Origin: Clostridium senegalense JC122
GTDB taxonomy: Bacteria; Bacillota; Clostridia; Clostridiales; Clostridiaceae
Assembly: GCF_000285575.1 (NCBI RefSeq)
Contig: NZ_HE611050.1
Coordinates: forward strand, 372,465-436,464
Length of the DNA stretch: 64,000 nt
Direction of reading: 5' to 3'
Below the pieces are notes generated by a model. That model made no database searches, was not told where the DNA came from, and worked only from the letters and a program-made list of their open reading frames with translations. Position 1 is the first letter of the stretch; each line of letters begins with the position of its first letter. The position numbers and the translations under genes are program-made. Positions 29,045 through 38,220 of this stretch are shown in pieces.

Positions 29045-31325
29045 TGTAATTTAAGAGCTCCTTATCTATTATTTTTTTTATTTTATCTAAACTCAAATTT
29101 CTTTTGTCCATTAACACTTTAATTGCATCTTCGATATTTTCCATAGTATATATAGAAAATGTTCCTTCTTTAATTGCCTCTTCTACTTCTTCACAAAGTA
29201 CTAAGTCATCTTTATTAGATTTTGGTATTAATACACATTTATTTTCTATCACATCTACTGTTTTACATACCTTAAAAAAACCTTCGATTTTTTCATTCAC
29301 TCCACCAATTGGTTGAACATCACCAAACTGATTTATAGAACCAGTAACAGCTATATTTTGTTTTATAGGAATTTTAGTTAATGCTGATAACATACAAATA
29401 ACTTCTGCTACTGATGCACTGTCTCCATTTACTACTCCATAAACTTGTTCAAAACTTAGATGAAAATCTACTGGTAATTTTTTATATCCCCCATTTAATG
29501 CACTCATATATCCTTTTAATATACTTATAGCTTTATTGTGTATGTGACCACTTAAATTTGCATCTCTTTGGGAATCTATAATATTTCCATCCCCCTTATA
29601 ACAACTACAAGTTATCTTTAATGGTCGACCGAAACTTACATAACCAGTCCCGACTACTGATAATCCATTTATTTGTCCAATTTTACTACCATTAACTTGT
29701 ATTAGACTTCTTTTTTCTTTATATCCTTCAAGAAATTCTAGTTCTATCAATTCATCCTCATAAGCAACAGATAAAATATCATCCTTATCTATTATGTCTT
29801 TATTATTTTCTTTTGCATAATTATTAGCTAACAATATAAGACTACCGACCTCATCATTTTCAAAATATAACTTATTTTTACTTTCAGCTTTTCTACATAA
29901 ATACTTAGCTACTTCTTTTATAGCTTCTTCAGTTAATTCTCTAGTATTATTATTTTTACAAAACATTTTTATTTGTCCTATAAGTGCTTTTTTAGAATTT
30001 TTATTTATTTTTATAATTGGATTATATTCTGCTCTTATTTTAAATATTTTTTTAAAATCCTCATCATTTCTATAAAGAACATCATAAAATTCATAATCTC
30101 CCACTAAAATAACCTTTGGTGATATTTTTATTGGCTCTGGTTTTAGTCCACTTAATGCTAATAATTCTAAATATCCCTTATTATAGTCTAAATCTACCTT
30201 CTCATTTAATAAAACTTTTTTTAGATAATAGTATGATTGTGGGTTATTAAGAAGATTATTCAGTCTTATTATCAAACATCCACCATTTGCCTTTATTATG
30301 CTGCCTGCTTTTATTAAGGAAGGGTCTGATATATATATACCATTGTGATTTTCATATTCTATACTTCCTATTAAATTATTTAGACTTGGATCTTCTTCAA
30401 ATATTACTGGGGGTTTTTTATTATGAGAATTATCTACTACTACATTTACAATATATTTAAAAATTATTTCATTAATTTTTTCTTCATCATCTTCATAATT
30501 CACAGTATAATTTTCAAGTAACTCATTTAATATTTTATTTGATACAAATTTTAAATACTCTTTAACTTTGACATCTGATTCTAATAACTTAGAATATTTC
30601 TTTTCTTCTTTTTCTATTATATTTGAAAGATATTCCCTCATTATTTCTTTTATCTTTTCAAGTTCTTTTATTTCCATGTCTCTAAGTTCTTCTATTATCT
30701 CTTTAGTTTTTATTTTTAAATTATTTACTCTAGATAACATATCCTCTTTGGTTTCCTCATCTAGGTTTTCGTATTCATCCTCAGTCATTTCTTTTTCTTC
30801 ATTTAGAGGTATAAATGTGAACCCTCCTTCACTAGATTTTATATCAAATCCATTTTCCTTAGATACTGTTACCAGTGAAGAAATCATTTCACTTCTTTTT
30901 TTCTGTATTTTCTCTACAAGGTTTTCTTTCTCCTTGCTTATAGAATTTGTATAAAATTCAAAAGTTTTATTTGCTATTACATCCTGAAATTTTTCCAAAG
31001 TTTTTTTAAATAAATTTCCATTCCCATTTTTTACAAACATAGGTACAGGTTTTTTTATGTCATCTTCAACTACATAACATATATCATCTGGCGCTTCGTA
31101 ATTTTTAAATATCTCTTTTACATAATTTATTATATTATCCATTTTATCTTTAGAGTACTCATCCACTAAGTAAACATTATACCCTTCTTTTTCTATTTCA
31201 ATTGCTGCTTTTATTTTCTTATATGCTTTTTCATATTGTGGAATCATAGACATGTTATTTTTAAATGGAACCTTATTTACATCAAATTTGAACATAACCT
31301 CTTTTGGAGTTAATTTCTTTTTCAT
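29031..31325 (-). CDS. LonC-like S16 protease with degenerate AAA+ domain
   Basis: A 764-residue relative of LonB/LonC proteins. The C-terminal S16 protease domain is intact: GDSAS with Ser638 and GGVNEKIEGF with Lys679, spaced 41 residues as expected for the Ser-Lys dyad. The ATPase part looks dead. After EGYNVYL, where relatives carry a Gly-rich Walker A loop, it reads VDEYSKDKMDNI. The Walker B position reads GGCLIIRLNNLL, without the acidic pair. A long coiled-coil insert covers about residues 130-260. The start is ATG 31325 behind GGGAGGGG. Known LonC proteins degrade unfolded substrates without ATP, so ATP-independent proteolysis is the inferred role. Confidence 0.85.
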   Translation of the reverse strand: MKKKLTPKEVMFKFDVNKVPFKNNMSMIPQYEKAYKKIKAAIEIEKEGYNVYLVDEYSKDKMDNIINYVKEIFKNYEAPDDICYVVEDDIKKPVPMFVKNGNGNLFKKTLEKFQDVIANKTFEFYTNSISKEKENLVEKIQKKRSEMISSLVTVSKENGFDIKSSEGGFTFIPLNEEKEMTEDEYENLDEETKEDMLSRVNNLKIKTKEIIEELRDMEIKELEKIKEIMREYLSNIIEKEEKKYSKLLESDVKVKEYLKFVSNKILNELLENYTVNYEDDEEKINEIIFKYIVNVVVDNSHNKKPPVIFEEDPSLNNLIGSIEYENHNGIYISDPSLIKAGSIIKANGGCLIIRLNNLLNNPQSYYYLKKVLLNEKVDLDYNKGYLELLALSGLKPEPIKISPKVILVGDYEFYDVLYRNDEDFKKIFKIRAEYNPIIKINKNSKKALIGQIKMFCKNNNTRELTEEAIKEVAKYLCRKAESKNKLYFENDEVGSLILLANNYAKENNKDIIDKDDILSVAYEDELIELEFLEGYKEKRSLIQVNGSKIGQINGLSVVGTGYVSFGRPLKITCSCYKGDGNIIDSQRDANLSGHIHNKAISILKGYMSALNGGYKKLPVDFHLSFEQVYGVVNGDSASVAEVICMLSALTKIPIKQNIAVTGSINQFGDVQPIGGVNEKIEGFFKVCKTVDVIENKCVLIPKSNKDDLVLCEEVEEAIKEGTFSIYTMENIEDAIKVLMDKRNLSLDKIKKIIDKELLNYNEKK

Positions 31326-31593
31326 GGCTCCCCTCCCGTTAGTAATCACTTATTATATTAATATTCTAACAACGATGTTTTTGGAACAAATTTATCAATT
31401 TTAAAATAAAATCTATAAATTTCATAAAAATACACATAATAAAATATATATTTAACACTATTCTATTGCATAATTTTCGTTTACAATTTAAACTTGTTAA
31501 TTAGTACGACTTAATATATAATAAATTTATTCGTAATTATTATTTAAATTATTAGATAAAGCTATATATTATTACTGAAAAGGAGTTATTTAT

Positions 31594-32022
31594 ATGGGAT
31601 TTAAAGATAAGTTATCTCAAAGTTATACTAGCGCGTACTTAAATAGATATGGGGATAGACTAACTCAATTACAAGGAAGAATTTTATCTATTAAAGTAGA
31701 ACAGAAAAGCTTTTTAGGTATTATAAATACAATTACTGCAACTTTAGTTGTTAAAGCAATGGCTTCAAGTGGAGTTAATACTTGTTATTATAAAAAGAGA
31801 AGATGGTTTAAAAAACCTGCCTTTATGAACATATCTCAAGGCCATTCTGTAATTATTCAAGGGTTAAAACCGGATAAAAAGAAAAAAAGAAAGAAAAAGC
31901 AGGATGAATTTATTTCTATAATTAATATTGTAAACATGACTAACAAAAGTGAACTAGTACCATCTAATGGTGAAATACCTAAAAAAGTACAGCGTGTTAA
32001 AGCTGATAGACGATATAAATAA
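31594..32022 (+). CDS. Basic protein of unknown function, 142 residues
   Basis: I do not recognise a family. The protein is soluble and very basic (Lys/Arg clusters around KKRRWFKKP and DKKKKRKKKQDE). A central hydrophobic segment (LGIINTITATLVVKAMASSG, about residues 41-60) is too polar for a clear membrane helix. The Lys-rich stretches suggest nucleic-acid or ribosome binding, which is inference only. AAAAGGAG lies 9 nt before the ATG and a tight terminator follows, so it is a real monocistronic gene. It is divergent from the lonC-like gene. Confidence 0.75.
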   Translation: MGFKDKLSQSYTSAYLNRYGDRLTQLQGRILSIKVEQKSFLGIINTITATLVVKAMASSGVNTCYYKKRRWFKKPAFMNISQGHSVIIQGLKPDKKKKRKKKQDEFISIINIVNMTNKSELVPSNGEIPKKVQRVKADRRYK

Positions 32023-32045
32023 AAGGAGATTTTTAATCTCCTTTT
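32021..32045 (+). terminator. Intrinsic terminator
   Basis: AAAAGGAGATT pairs with AATCTCCTTTT around a three-base T loop, followed by T-rich DNA. It overlaps the stop codon of the 142-residue basic protein and lies before the convergent P-type ATPase gene. Confidence 0.88.
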
Positions 32046-32068
32046 ATTTATTTAAATTTTTATTTTAT

Positions 32069-34615
32069 TTATTTTTTATTTTTATGGCTCAAATATATAT
32101 ATAAACTATTTATAAAAGCTATCGTCCCTGAGAAGAAAAGAATTATTAACCATTGTCCTAAATCTAATGATACTGTCTTAAATATCTTTTGGAATATTGG
32201 CATATAAACAATGCAAATTAAAGATAATAAAGATAATCCTACAGCACCTATTAAATACATATTAGTAAAAGGATTTATCTCAAATAAAGAGTACCTTTCA
32301 GACCTACATTCAAAAACATGTATAAGTTGAGACATTATTAATGTTCCTAATGCTAAAGTTCTACATGTTTCTAAACTCATTCCATAGTATTTTCCAGCAA
32401 TAAATGCCATAACTGTACAAATACCTATTAAACTACCTCTTAATATAATTTTTTCTTTTAATCCTCTTGCAAATATACTTTCATTTTTTTCTCTTGGTTT
32501 TTGCATCATAATATCTTTATCTCCTGGATCTACTCCTAAGGCTATAGCTGGTAGTCCATCTGTTACTAGATTTACAAAAAGGATTTGTATTGGAAGCAAT
32601 GGAGTCTCTAGATAAAATAATGAAGCTAAAAACATAGTAAGTACTTCACCTAAATTACAAGATAAAAGATATCTTATAAATTTTCTTATATTATCATATA
32701 TCTTTCTTCCCTCTTCTACAGCAGCTACTATTGTAGAATAATTATCATCTAATAAAATCATAGATGCAGCTTCTTTTGTTACATCTGTTCCAGATATACC
32801 CATAGCAACCCCTATATCTGCTTCTTTTACTGCTGGAGCATCATTTACACCATCACCACTCATAGCTACAATTTTTCCTTTTGATTTAAAAGTTTTAACT
32901 ATCCTTAATTTATGTTTAGGGTTAACCCTTGCAAAAACTCTATAACTATCTATATTATCTTTTAATTGTTTGTCAGAAAATCTATCTAATTCTTCTCCAG
33001 TTATAACTTGCTCTAAGGAATTGCAAATTTCTAATTGTTTTCCTATAGCATAAGCTGTATTTTTATGATCTCCTGTTATCATTATAGGTTTTATACCTGC
33101 CATTTTACATTCAATTACAGAATCTTTTGCTTCTTTTCTTGGAGGGTCTATTATACCTGCTATACCTGCAAAAATTAGATTACATTCTAAATCATTTTCT
33201 TTTTTTATTATATTCTCAGTTTTATAAGCGCCTGCAATACACCTTAGAGCATCATAAGACATGTCATCTATAGCCTTTTCAACTGCTTTTTTATAAGTAT
33301 AAGTAAAAGGTTGTACATTGCCATTTATTAATATATGTGTGCATTTATTAAGTAACATTTCTGGTGCACCTTTTACATAACATGTCTCCTTACCATCTTC
33401 ATTTACAACTACAGACATCATTTTCTTCGTAGAATTAAATGGAATTTCAAATTCTCTTCTAACTTTTGAAATAAACTTTTGCAATTCTTTTGGAGATTTG
33501 AAAAATGCTTTTATTAATGCAGTTTCTGTTGGATCTCCAAAAAGACATTTATCTATGTTTAAACCTTGAAAATTATAATCACAGTTATTACAATATACAA
33601 ATATTTTTTTTAGTATTTCATTTTGATTCTTACTTTCATCATATATATTCCCATCAAAATAAAACTTTTTTACAACCATTTTATTTTCTGTAAGGGTTCC
33701 AGTTTTATCTGTACATATAATTGAAGTACATCCTAATGTTTCTACTGCTGGAAGTTTTCTTACTAAAGCTTGTCTATCAAGCATCCTTGAAACACCCAAT
33801 GCTAGCGCAACTGTAACTATTGCAGCTAATCCTTCTGGTATTGCTGCAACTGCTAAAGTTACTCCTGATAAAAACATAGTATATGGATCTTGACCTCTTA
33901 CAATTCCTAATACAGTTACTATAGTGCAGATTACTAGACACATTACAACTAAAATTTTACCAAGAGCATCTAATTTTTCTCTTAATACAGACTTTTCAGT
34001 GTCTATACTATTTAACATGTGAGCTATTTTTCCCATTTCTGTGTTCATTCCTGTAAGTAATACTTTTGCTATACCTTTTCCTGTTAATACTGTAGTTCCC
34101 ATATAAACTTCATTAGACTTGTTTTCCTTTGAATTCTTATAAACTCCAACAGATTCTCCTGTAAGTAAAGATTCATCTACCATAAAAGAATTATCCTCTA
34201 AAAGAATTGCATCAGCTTGTACCTTATCTCCGCTTTCTAATATTAAAAGATCTCCTGGCACTAAATACATAGAATTAACTATCTCAACTTTGCCATTTCT
34301 TATTACTTTTGCTGTTGGTGCTGCCATTTCTTTCAAAGCTTCTAAGGATTTTTCAGTTTTAAATTCTTGAACAAATCCAAGTATTGCATTCATAAAAACT
34401 ATTATAAGTATTGTTATTGCATCTGCTAAGTCCCCCATTACACCTGAAATTACAGTAGCTCCAATTAATACCCATATTATAAAATCATTAAACTGACTTA
34501 AAAATATTTTTATTGCTGATATTTTTTCTTTACTTTGAAGAACATTTAAGCCAAATTGTTTAATCTTTTTTTCTACTTCATCATTTGTAAGTCCTCTCAT
34601 TTCCTTATCATACAA
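32069..34615 (-). CDS. P-type calcium-transporting ATPase (PMCA/YloB type)
   Basis: Membrane ion pump that exports Ca2+, possibly other divalent cations, driven by a phospho-aspartate cycle. The 848-residue protein has the N-terminal cation-ATPase domain, the actuator loop LTGES (about 151-155) and PEGL in M4 (260-263). It also has the phosphorylation site DKTGT (Asp303), GDGVNDAPA in the P domain and FVNLVTDGLPAIALG in M6. Ten membrane segments are expected. PEGL with the M6 N-TD pattern indicates a type II Ca2+ pump. The start is TTG 34615 behind GGGGGG. It stands alone, with a repeat cluster upstream. Confidence 0.92.
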   Translation of the reverse strand: MYDKEMRGLTNDEVEKKIKQFGLNVLQSKEKISAIKIFLSQFNDFIIWVLIGATVISGVMGDLADAITILIIVFMNAILGFVQEFKTEKSLEALKEMAAPTAKVIRNGKVEIVNSMYLVPGDLLILESGDKVQADAILLEDNSFMVDESLLTGESVGVYKNSKENKSNEVYMGTTVLTGKGIAKVLLTGMNTEMGKIAHMLNSIDTEKSVLREKLDALGKILVVMCLVICTIVTVLGIVRGQDPYTMFLSGVTLAVAAIPEGLAAIVTVALALGVSRMLDRQALVRKLPAVETLGCTSIICTDKTGTLTENKMVVKKFYFDGNIYDESKNQNEILKKIFVYCNNCDYNFQGLNIDKCLFGDPTETALIKAFFKSPKELQKFISKVRREFEIPFNSTKKMMSVVVNEDGKETCYVKGAPEMLLNKCTHILINGNVQPFTYTYKKAVEKAIDDMSYDALRCIAGAYKTENIIKKENDLECNLIFAGIAGIIDPPRKEAKDSVIECKMAGIKPIMITGDHKNTAYAIGKQLEICNSLEQVITGEELDRFSDKQLKDNIDSYRVFARVNPKHKLRIVKTFKSKGKIVAMSGDGVNDAPAVKEADIGVAMGISGTDVTKEAASMILLDDNYSTIVAAVEEGRKIYDNIRKFIRYLLSCNLGEVLTMFLASLFYLETPLLPIQILFVNLVTDGLPAIALGVDPGDKDIMMQKPREKNESIFARGLKEKIILRGSLIGICTVMAFIAGKYYGMSLETCRTLALGTLIMSQLIHVFECRSERYSLFEINPFTNMYLIGAVGLSLLSLICIVYMPIFQKIFKTVSLDLGQWLIILFFSGTIAFINSLYIYLSHKNKK

Positions 34616-34722
34616 TTTTATCCCCCCTTTATATTCTTTTGCATAACTATGGTTATGAATGATATAGGATTAAAATTAAAATTCTATCCTATATAATGAC
34701 ACAAGCTTAAATGCTAAATTAC

Positions 34723-34880
34723 TATAGGGAAACAACCTCCAATTTAAATTTATTCACTAACTTTAAAATATTTTAATGTAAAATGTAGTGTTAAATTCTA
34801 AGTGATTAGGAGCGTATCTCACTATTTTAGGTATCCAAGTTTTGTAACAAGTAATTTTAAAAGCAAACTTGGAACCCTAT
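34723..34880 (-). repeat. Structured repeat, copy C (full length)
   Basis: Reverse-orientation copy. On the plus strand it opens TATAGGG and closes CCCTAT. It keeps P2 (AACTTGG/CCAAGTT), P3 (AGTGA/TCACT), the GCTCC and GGAG segments, and a 158-nt length. The P4 arms carry several differences from copy B. Confidence 0.85.
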
Positions 34881-35007
34881 CAAGAAACTCAAAATAAAGC
34901 TTTATTTTGATATTCTTAATATACTTAAGCTATTTAAAAGCTTGTACTCACTTTTTTAGATTTCCAAAACTTTAAACACAGATATTTAAATGTTATTTTT
35001 AGAATAT

Positions 35008-35177
35008 TATAGTGAAGTAAAAGATACACAAGCTCCAATTTAAATTCATTCAATATATTTACAATATTTTCATACAAAATGTAGTATTGAGTTTTAAGTG
35101 ATTCGGAGCATATCTCACTATTTTAGGTATCCAAGTTTTGTAACAAGTAATTTTAAAAGTAAACTTGAAACCCTATA
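35008..35177 (-). repeat. Structured repeat, copy D (full length, 11-nt longer)
   Basis: Reverse-orientation copy ending CCCTATA. The other end (TATAGTG) is degenerate and followed by an insertion of about ten bases before CAAGCTCC. P2 reads AACTTGa/CCAAGTT. P3 and the GCTCC/GGAGC pair are kept. P4 reads CAATA/TATTG where copy B has CAACAC/GTGTTG, a compensatory C-G to T-A change. Confidence 0.85.
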
Positions 35178-35229
35178 TCAATATCTAAAATCTTTAACGT
35201 ATAAATTTAAGTGTTCCTTTGGAATCCTA

Positions 35230-35387
35230 TATAATGAAACAAGCCTATTTAAATTTTCTATGAATTTAAATAGAATTTTATTCTAAATATTTTTATATAA
35301 TTAATTTATTTAAGGCTTGCATTCATTTTATTTTTTGTATCCAAAATTTGCGTTGTATAAATTCAACTATAATTTTGGAATCCTATA
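35230..35387 (-). repeat. Structured repeat, diverged variant (same length)
   Basis: A 158-nt unit with only partial base identity to the others but the same layout. In element orientation it reads TATAGGATTCC at the start. P2 is CCAAAATT paired with AATTTTGG, where other copies have CCAAGTT/AACTTGG. Then GGATAC follows, and CAAGCCT is matched by AGGCTTG where others have GCTCC/GGAGC. The end is CTTGTTTCATTATA. The paired changes suggest selection on structure or a related second family. Confidence 0.65.
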
Positions 35388-35705
35388 TTAAGAATGAATG
35401 TAAAAAAACAAGTTTTCTACTTTAAATACTTTTTATAATTGAATCTATAATATATAATTTAAATGAATATTATTTTATATATATCCTATACTAATTTGTT
35501 ATACGGTGATAAAAACATACTTTGAAATTAAAACTTAAAAGTACTTATCATTCTTCTATTGCTAAATATATGTATGTCGTTTTGATTATATGAAATGTAT
35601 TAAAAAAATATTCATAAAAATTTATACTTTACATTAATAAATTATCCCTTTACAATTACATATGTACTGTTAAATTTATAAAATATTTTTAAGGAGGTAA
35701 TAATA

Positions 35706-37346
35706 TTGAAAAATAGTATTTATATTACAGGACATAAAAACCCTGATTCTGACTCAATTTGTTCTGCTCTTGCCTATGCAGAGTTTAAAAATAAAACTCA
35801 AAAAACTCCTGCAACTGCAATAAGATTAGGCGAAATAAATAATGAAACAAAATTTATTCTTGACTATTTTAAAGTAGAACAACCAAAACTTATTACGACC
35901 GTAAAAACTGAAATAGCTGATTTAGAAATAGATACAGTAGCACCTATTTCTCCTGATATTTCCTTAAAAATGGCGTGGTCAATAATGAAAAAAATTAATT
36001 GTAATACACTGCCTGTAGTTGATGAAAATGAAAGATTAATAGGTATAACATCTGTGTCTAACTTAACTTCTAGTTATTTAGATATTTGGGACAATTACAT
36101 ACTTGCTAAAAGCAACACAAAGCTTGATAACATATTAGATACATTATCTGCAAGAGTTGAATACCTTAGCGATGAAAATTTACAACTTAAAGGTAAAATT
36201 GCCGTTGCTAACATGTCTCCAAATGATGAGAAAACTATAATAGAAGAAAATGATATAGTTATATGTGGTGACAGAGAAGATATACAAAACTTTGTTGTTA
36301 GTAAAAAAGTTGATTTGATGATTATAACAGGAAACAGAGAACCATTACCTGGAATAATAGAAAAAGCTAAAGAAGCTAACTGTACAATAATCGTTACTCC
36401 ATATGATACATTTACTACATCAAGACTCATAACTCAAAGTATACCTGTAAGTTATGTTATGACAAAAAATAATTTAATAAGTTTTGAAGTTAATGATTTT
36501 ATTGATGAAATTAAAGATATTATGCTTGAAACAAGATATAGATGTTATCCTGTTACAGACAGTAATGGTAAAGTTATAGGAACTATTTCTCGTTATCATT
36601 TAATTAATCAAAGAAAGAAAAAAGTAATTTTAATGGACCACAATGAGAAATCTCAATCTGTGGATGGCATAGATGATGCTGAAGTTGTTGAAATAATAGA
36701 TCACCATAGAATTGCAGACATTCAAACAGGACTTCCTATATATTTTAGAAACGAACCTGTTGGAAGCACTTCTACAATAGTAGCTTCTATTTATTTTGAA
36801 AATGGAATAAGACCAAGCAGACAAATTGCTGGGATATTATGTGGTGCTATCATTTCTGATACATTATTACTTAAATCACCAACTTCTACATTAGTAGATG
36901 AAATAGTATTAAAAAGACTTGCTCAAATTGCTGATATAAATATTGAAGAGTTTGCTAACGAAATGTTCAAAGCAGCTACTTCTCTTGAAGGAAAATCAGC
37001 AAAAGATCTTTTAAACCAAGACTATAAAACATTTACTATAGGTGAAACTAAAATAGGAGTAGGCCAAGTTACTACAACTTATATTGAAGGCTTTAAAGAT
37101 ATAAAAAATGATCTTCTTGAGTTAATGGAAACTGTTGCTTCTGAAAATAATCTTGAAATGATAACATTAATGATTACAGATATCTTTAATGGTGGTTCTT
37201 TATTCTTAGTATGTGGAAATAAAGATCTATTTATTAGTGCATTTAATACTACACTTGAAAATAATGCAGTTTATCTAGATGGAGTTGTTTCTAGAAAGAA
37301 ACAAGTTATTCCACCGTTAAATGAAGCTATAGATAAAATGAACTAA
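35706..37346 (+). CDS. ppaC: Manganese-dependent inorganic pyrophosphatase with CBS and DRTGG domains
   Basis: Hydrolyses pyrophosphate in the cytoplasm (family II, DHH type). The 546-residue protein splits its catalytic DHH domain around a regulatory insert. The N-terminal metal motif is GHKNPDSDS (residues 9-17) and the later motif is EIIDHHRIAD, then the DHHA2 domain. The insert (about residues 70-305) has a CBS domain, a DRTGG-like domain and a second CBS domain. In related clostridial enzymes this insert binds adenine nucleotides that inhibit or activate the enzyme. The start is TTG 35706, 8 nt after GGAGG at 35693-35697. Monocistronic with its own terminator. Confidence 0.95.
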   Translation: MKNSIYITGHKNPDSDSICSALAYAEFKNKTQKTPATAIRLGEINNETKFILDYFKVEQPKLITTVKTEIADLEIDTVAPISPDISLKMAWSIMKKINCNTLPVVDENERLIGITSVSNLTSSYLDIWDNYILAKSNTKLDNILDTLSARVEYLSDENLQLKGKIAVANMSPNDEKTIIEENDIVICGDREDIQNFVVSKKVDLMIITGNREPLPGIIEKAKEANCTIIVTPYDTFTTSRLITQSIPVSYVMTKNNLISFEVNDFIDEIKDIMLETRYRCYPVTDSNGKVIGTISRYHLINQRKKKVILMDHNEKSQSVDGIDDAEVVEIIDHHRIADIQTGLPIYFRNEPVGSTSTIVASIYFENGIRPSRQIAGILCGAIISDTLLLKSPTSTLVDEIVLKRLAQIADINIEEFANEMFKAATSLEGKSAKDLLNQDYKTFTIGETKIGVGQVTTTYIEGFKDIKNDLLELMETVASENNLEMITLMITDIFNGGSLFLVCGNKDLFISAFNTTLENNAVYLDGVVSRKKQVIPPLNEAIDKMN

Positions 37347-37349
37347 AAA

Positions 37350-37389
37350 AAAGTGCCTCTTAAAATGAACTATCATTTTGAGGCACTTT
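37350..37389. terminator. Bidirectional intrinsic terminator
   Basis: AAAGTGCCTC then (TT)AAAATG pairs with CATTTT then GAGGCACTTT, with a two-base bulge. It separates convergent ppaC and the flagellar cluster, whose last gene is flgG. Confidence 0.88.
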
Positions 37390-37412
37390 CCTTATTTTAT
37401 TATAAAACTTAT

Positions 37413-38198
37413 TTATCTCACACTATTAATCATTCCCCACATCTCATCTGCAGTTTTAAGTGCAGTAGAGCCTAAAGAAAATGCTCTTTGAGTTAAAATC
37501 ATATCACTCATCTCTTCACCAATATTTACATTAGAATTTTCTAAATATCCCTGTAGAATATTTTTATCTGTAGTTTCATACATATTACTACCTTCTAAAG
37601 GAACATATAAATTTTCTCCTATTGACATCAAAGAAGTATCTCCTACTACACCATAAGTTTTTATTTGACCTAATTTCACAAAATTTCCATTTATATTCTT
37701 TAAAACTCCACCATCTTTATCTATAGTGAAGTCACTTCCATTTAATTTTATCGGACCACCAGGATAATTAACTTCATTTCCTCTTTCATCAACTATACTT
37801 ACCCTATTTCCATTCCCATCAGCTAAATTCCCATTAGCATCAACTGCAAAGCTACCAGCTCTTGTGTATGCTTCTTTTCCATCAGCAGTATATATTTTAA
37901 ATAATCCATTTCCATCTATAGCTAAATGTGATGCTGTGCCTGTATTTTGAAGGGCCCCTTGTTGAAATTGTCGTACAACCTTTCCAGATTTTACACCAGT
38001 TCCATATGTTAAATTATTTTTCCTATCAGTTATTGGATATCCATTTCTATTTAATGAGTCTTGATATAAATCTTCAAATTGAACATCTAATCTTTTATAA
38101 CCAGAAGTATTAACATTATTTATATTATTAGATAATATATCTAATTTATTTTGCTGTGCCATCATAGCACTTTTATTTGTAGATAACAAAGTAAACAT
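37413..38198 (-). CDS. flgG: Flagellar basal-body rod protein FlgG
   Basis: Distal rod protein of the flagellum, exported by the flagellar type III system. The 261-residue protein has the conserved N-terminal rod/hook motif LDILSNNINNVNTSGYKR. It also has DGNGLFKIYTADG and the C-terminal helix ending with TADEMWGMINSVR. It is the last gene of the flagellar cluster and is paralogous to the gene just upstream (38221-38994). Assignment of FlgG and FlgF between the two is by order and similarity and could be reversed. Confidence 0.85.
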   Translation of the reverse strand: MFTLLSTNKSAMMAQQNKLDILSNNINNVNTSGYKRLDVQFEDLYQDSLNRNGYPITDRKNNLTYGTGVKSGKVVRQFQQGALQNTGTASHLAIDGNGLFKIYTADGKEAYTRAGSFAVDANGNLADGNGNRVSIVDERGNEVNYPGGPIKLNGSDFTIDKDGGVLKNINGNFVKLGQIKTYGVVGDTSLMSIGENLYVPLEGSNMYETTDKNILQGYLENSNVNIGEEMSDMILTQRAFSLGSTALKTADEMWGMINSVR

Positions 38199-38220
38199 TT
38201 ATAATTCACCACCTTTAAAT

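Larger units (their letters stand above)
34616..35705. other. 1.1-kb gene-free region holding a cluster of structured repeats
   Basis: This region separates the divergent P-type ATPase and ppaC genes. Most of it is made of repeat copies in one orientation: 34723-34880, 35008-35177 and the diverged 35230-35387. Smaller scraps lie between them (for example 34937-34975, with GCTTGTACTCAC followed by TTTCCAAAACTTT). No supported reading frame exists. The last 300 nt before ppaC are plain AT-rich sequence. Confidence 0.75.

Noticed and set aside
30568-30954. 128-codon Ser/Phe-rich plus-strand frame
   Set aside because: Complement of the charged coiled-coil region of the lonC-like gene; a composition shadow.
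34723-35387. CRISPR-like array
   Set aside because: Units are about 160 nt, diverged, irregularly spaced, have terminal inverted repeats and no short identical repeats or unique spacers, and no cas gene is near.
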